NCBI GenBank assembly: GCA_937899935.1 | Contig: CALCOW010000341.1 | Location: 1-7,477 of the forward strand | DNA length: 7,477 nt | From: an uncultured Phycisphaerae bacterium | GTDB taxonomy: Bacteria > Planctomycetota > Phycisphaerae > Phycisphaerales > SM1A02 | Direction: 5' to 3' | Shown: positions 6,025-7,477 of the stretch, piece after piece | Numbering within the stretch: the first letter of the stretch is position 1 | Layout: every line of letters begins with the position of its first letter | Notes under the pieces: generated by a model | Seen by the model: the letters and a program-made list of their open reading frames with translations, nothing else | Told to the model about the DNA's origin: nothing | Databases searched by the model: none | Position numbers and translations under genes: made by a program

Positions 6025-7477
6025 CTAACGTGGCCCTAGTTCGACGGTTGTCCATGGCCTCTGTCGGCTCGCATGAGCGCGACGGATCTCAGCAATCTGC
6101 TCTGGCGTCACAGGTGATGCCTCATTCTCCCACGCCTGGCGGATGTAAGTCATGATTGCTGCAATCTCACCATCACTAATGAGTGGACTGGGTGGCATCA
6201 TTTGATCAAACGAAATGCCGTCAATTTCTAATGGGCCTTCGAGCCCATGTAACAGGACCTTCGCTAGAACCTCTACTGATCCGAGCACCCAAGGCGAACC
6301 GGCAAGTGGGGGGTACAGTGAGGGCATCCCCTGACCATTGGCCTGATGGCATCCAATGCAGACCGTATAGAGTTGCTGCCCCCACTCATAACGGCGTTGA
6401 TCGGCAGCATTCCAGTTCCATAAAGGCAGCGCCTCACCATGACGAGCCGGCCAAGTAAGATGCTTATCAATCTCTCCCACGCGACTCATGTTTGACACAT
6501 TGGAGCTTTGAGCTACAAAGTTCACCCAGCCCTCAGGAACCGTATCAAGCTGCAAGACACGCGATGTTGAAGATGTTAGGCGTTGAGCTTTTTCCACAGA
6601 AGCAAGAATGGAGTCACTGAGCCATGGACGATGGTCGTAGGCTTCGACTGCGTACTCAAAACATTTACGCCGCTCAGCGGGTGAACCAGAGAGGATGAGA
6701 GATGTGACATGGGTGGCTAACTGCCGATGCAATGCACTCTCTCTTTTCCATTGTTCTTGATCTAGCATTTCACCAAGTACAAGATGTTCTCTGCCATGTA
6801 CTCCAGCAATGACTGCACTGACAACGCGTGGGGAATTTTTATGCTTGTGCAAGATTGACATCAACGCATGCCATTGGCTCTCGCCTGTACCGTAACCTAG
6901 TGCAAGCGTGACTTGAACAAGCTCGTCCAGATCATCCGCGTCAACAAATGTGAGAATGGCTGTTTGAATTTGCTGTTGATCAATATAATTCTCCGCCAAA
7001 CGCAAGCCATGAATTCTCACTTGTTTGTGACTACTTGAGAGCGCCGCCAAGACCTCGACTTCTGAAAGCTCTCCAATCGCATCGAGTATCCATAACGCAT
7101 GGAGTCGAGAAGGATGTGCTGTATCTTCTCGTGCCAACCCAGACAATAAACTTGCAACTTCTACGGCAACTCGCTCGACAAGCAAGGATTGAGCAAGATC
7201 ACGCCGACACCCGTTGGCATCCCGCAACATTTCAACCAGTTGTTCATTTTCTAAAACGGTGAAATCGAGAGCTGGCTCATGAACCGCATCAGCTGCAGCA
7301 ATACGATAAATTCGACCTAAACCAACATGTTGATCCAGCGCTCTATTGAGAACCTGCTTGCGAAGAAATGTTGTCATGAAGATACGATGTTGGATAATGC
7401 CTCGATACATATCAACGACGTAAACATTGCCATCAGTACCATCAAACAAATGAACGGGGCGAAATCTTTCGTCAGAT
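6025..7477 (-). CDS. Periplasmic dehydrogenase-type protein with HEAT-like region and C-terminal cytochrome c (5' partial)
   Basis: The C-terminal 483 residues of a longer protein; the frame is open to the right edge, and the first residues, SDERFRPVHLFDGTDGNVYV, continue the family pattern, so the TTG at 7449 is not the true start. Visible parts in order: the last blade of a beta-propeller (glucose/sorbosone-dehydrogenase or NHL type) with the signature VVDMYRGIIQHRIF; a helical region of about 270 residues with HEAT-like repeats; then a class I cytochrome c domain with heme-attachment CIGCH (codons at 6360-6346) and probable axial Met in QMMPP about 50 residues later. The family is known from Planctomycetes and Verrucomicrobia as membrane-bound dehydrogenase proteins of about 900-1100 residues that are exported and thought to oxidise sugars or alcohols, passing electrons to the heme; the substrate here cannot be read. 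The 90-base gap and a promoter separate it from the next operon. Confidence 0.88.
   Translation of the reverse strand, partial: SDERFRPVHLFDGTDGNVYVVDMYRGIIQHRIFMTTFLRKQVLNRALDQHVGLGRIYRIAAADAVHEPALDFTVLENEQLVEMLRDANGCRRDLAQSLLVERVAVEVASLLSGLAREDTAHPSRLHALWILDAIGELSEVEVLAALSSSHKQVRIHGLRLAENYIDQQQIQTAILTFVDADDLDELVQVTLALGYGTGESQWHALMSILHKHKNSPRVVSAVIAGVHGREHLVLGEMLDQEQWKRESALHRQLATHVTSLILSGSPAERRKCFEYAVEAYDHRPWLSDSILASVEKAQRLTSSTSRVLQLDTVPEGWVNFVAQSSNVSNMSRVGEIDKHLTWPARHGEALPLWNWNAADQRRYEWGQQLYTVCIGCHQANGQGMPSLYPPLAGSPWVLGSVEVLAKVLLHGLEGPLEIDGISFDQMMPPSPLISDGEIAAIMTYIRQAWENEASPVTPEQIAEIRRAHASRQRPWTTVELGPR

Noticed and set aside
1..7477. CRISPR array, insertion sequence, tRNA or phage genes
   Set aside because: No regularly spaced repeats, transposase or integrase motifs, terminal inverted repeats or cloverleaf sequences were seen on either strand.

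Overview
The window reads as part of a chromosome of a Gram-negative, probably aquatic, bacterium of moderate GC, most likely a member of the Planctomycetota or wider PVC group. That placement is an inference. It rests on two things: a dehydrogenase/HEAT/cytochrome c protein of the kind abundant in Pirellula- and Verrucomicrobium-type genomes, and an exported nickel superoxide dismutase of the HCQ(I/V)PCG type. No mobile element, CRISPR array, tRNA or rRNA was found.

Layout, left to right. The 3' end of an unrecognised plus-strand gene (2-370) converges on everything else, which is all on the minus strand. Read in the direction of transcription, from the right edge, the order is: the 3' two-thirds or so of a periplasmic cytochrome c-containing dehydrogenase-type protein (7477-6025); an intergenic region with a clear extended -10 promoter; a flavin-dependent halogenase-like monooxygenase (5934-4339); a PhnD-like substrate-binding lipoprotein (about 4289-3333); a membrane hybrid histidine kinase with HAMP, PAS, HisKA, HATPase and REC domains (3280-1085); and a secreted nickel superoxide dismutase with a His-rich tail (987-394). 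No gene-free stretch exceeds 100 bases.

How the genes may work together. Halogenase-like gene, lipoprotein and kinase are separated by only 49 and 52 bases (31 bases before the first gap if the lipoprotein starts at its upstream TTG) and probably form one transcription unit from the extended -10 promoter. The lipoprotein has no ABC permease or ATPase beside it but sits directly upstream of a membrane sensor kinase, so it is best read as a periplasmic ligand receptor feeding that kinase rather than as a transporter part. The dismutase follows after 97 bases and may be co-transcribed or have its own weak promoter. The most interesting item is the dismutase: its Ni-hook histidine falls exactly after a signal-peptidase-like A-L-G site, so export itself could create the catalytic N-terminus without the dedicated SodX protease, and its C-terminus carries a 19-residue His/Asp-rich tail that could bind nickel.
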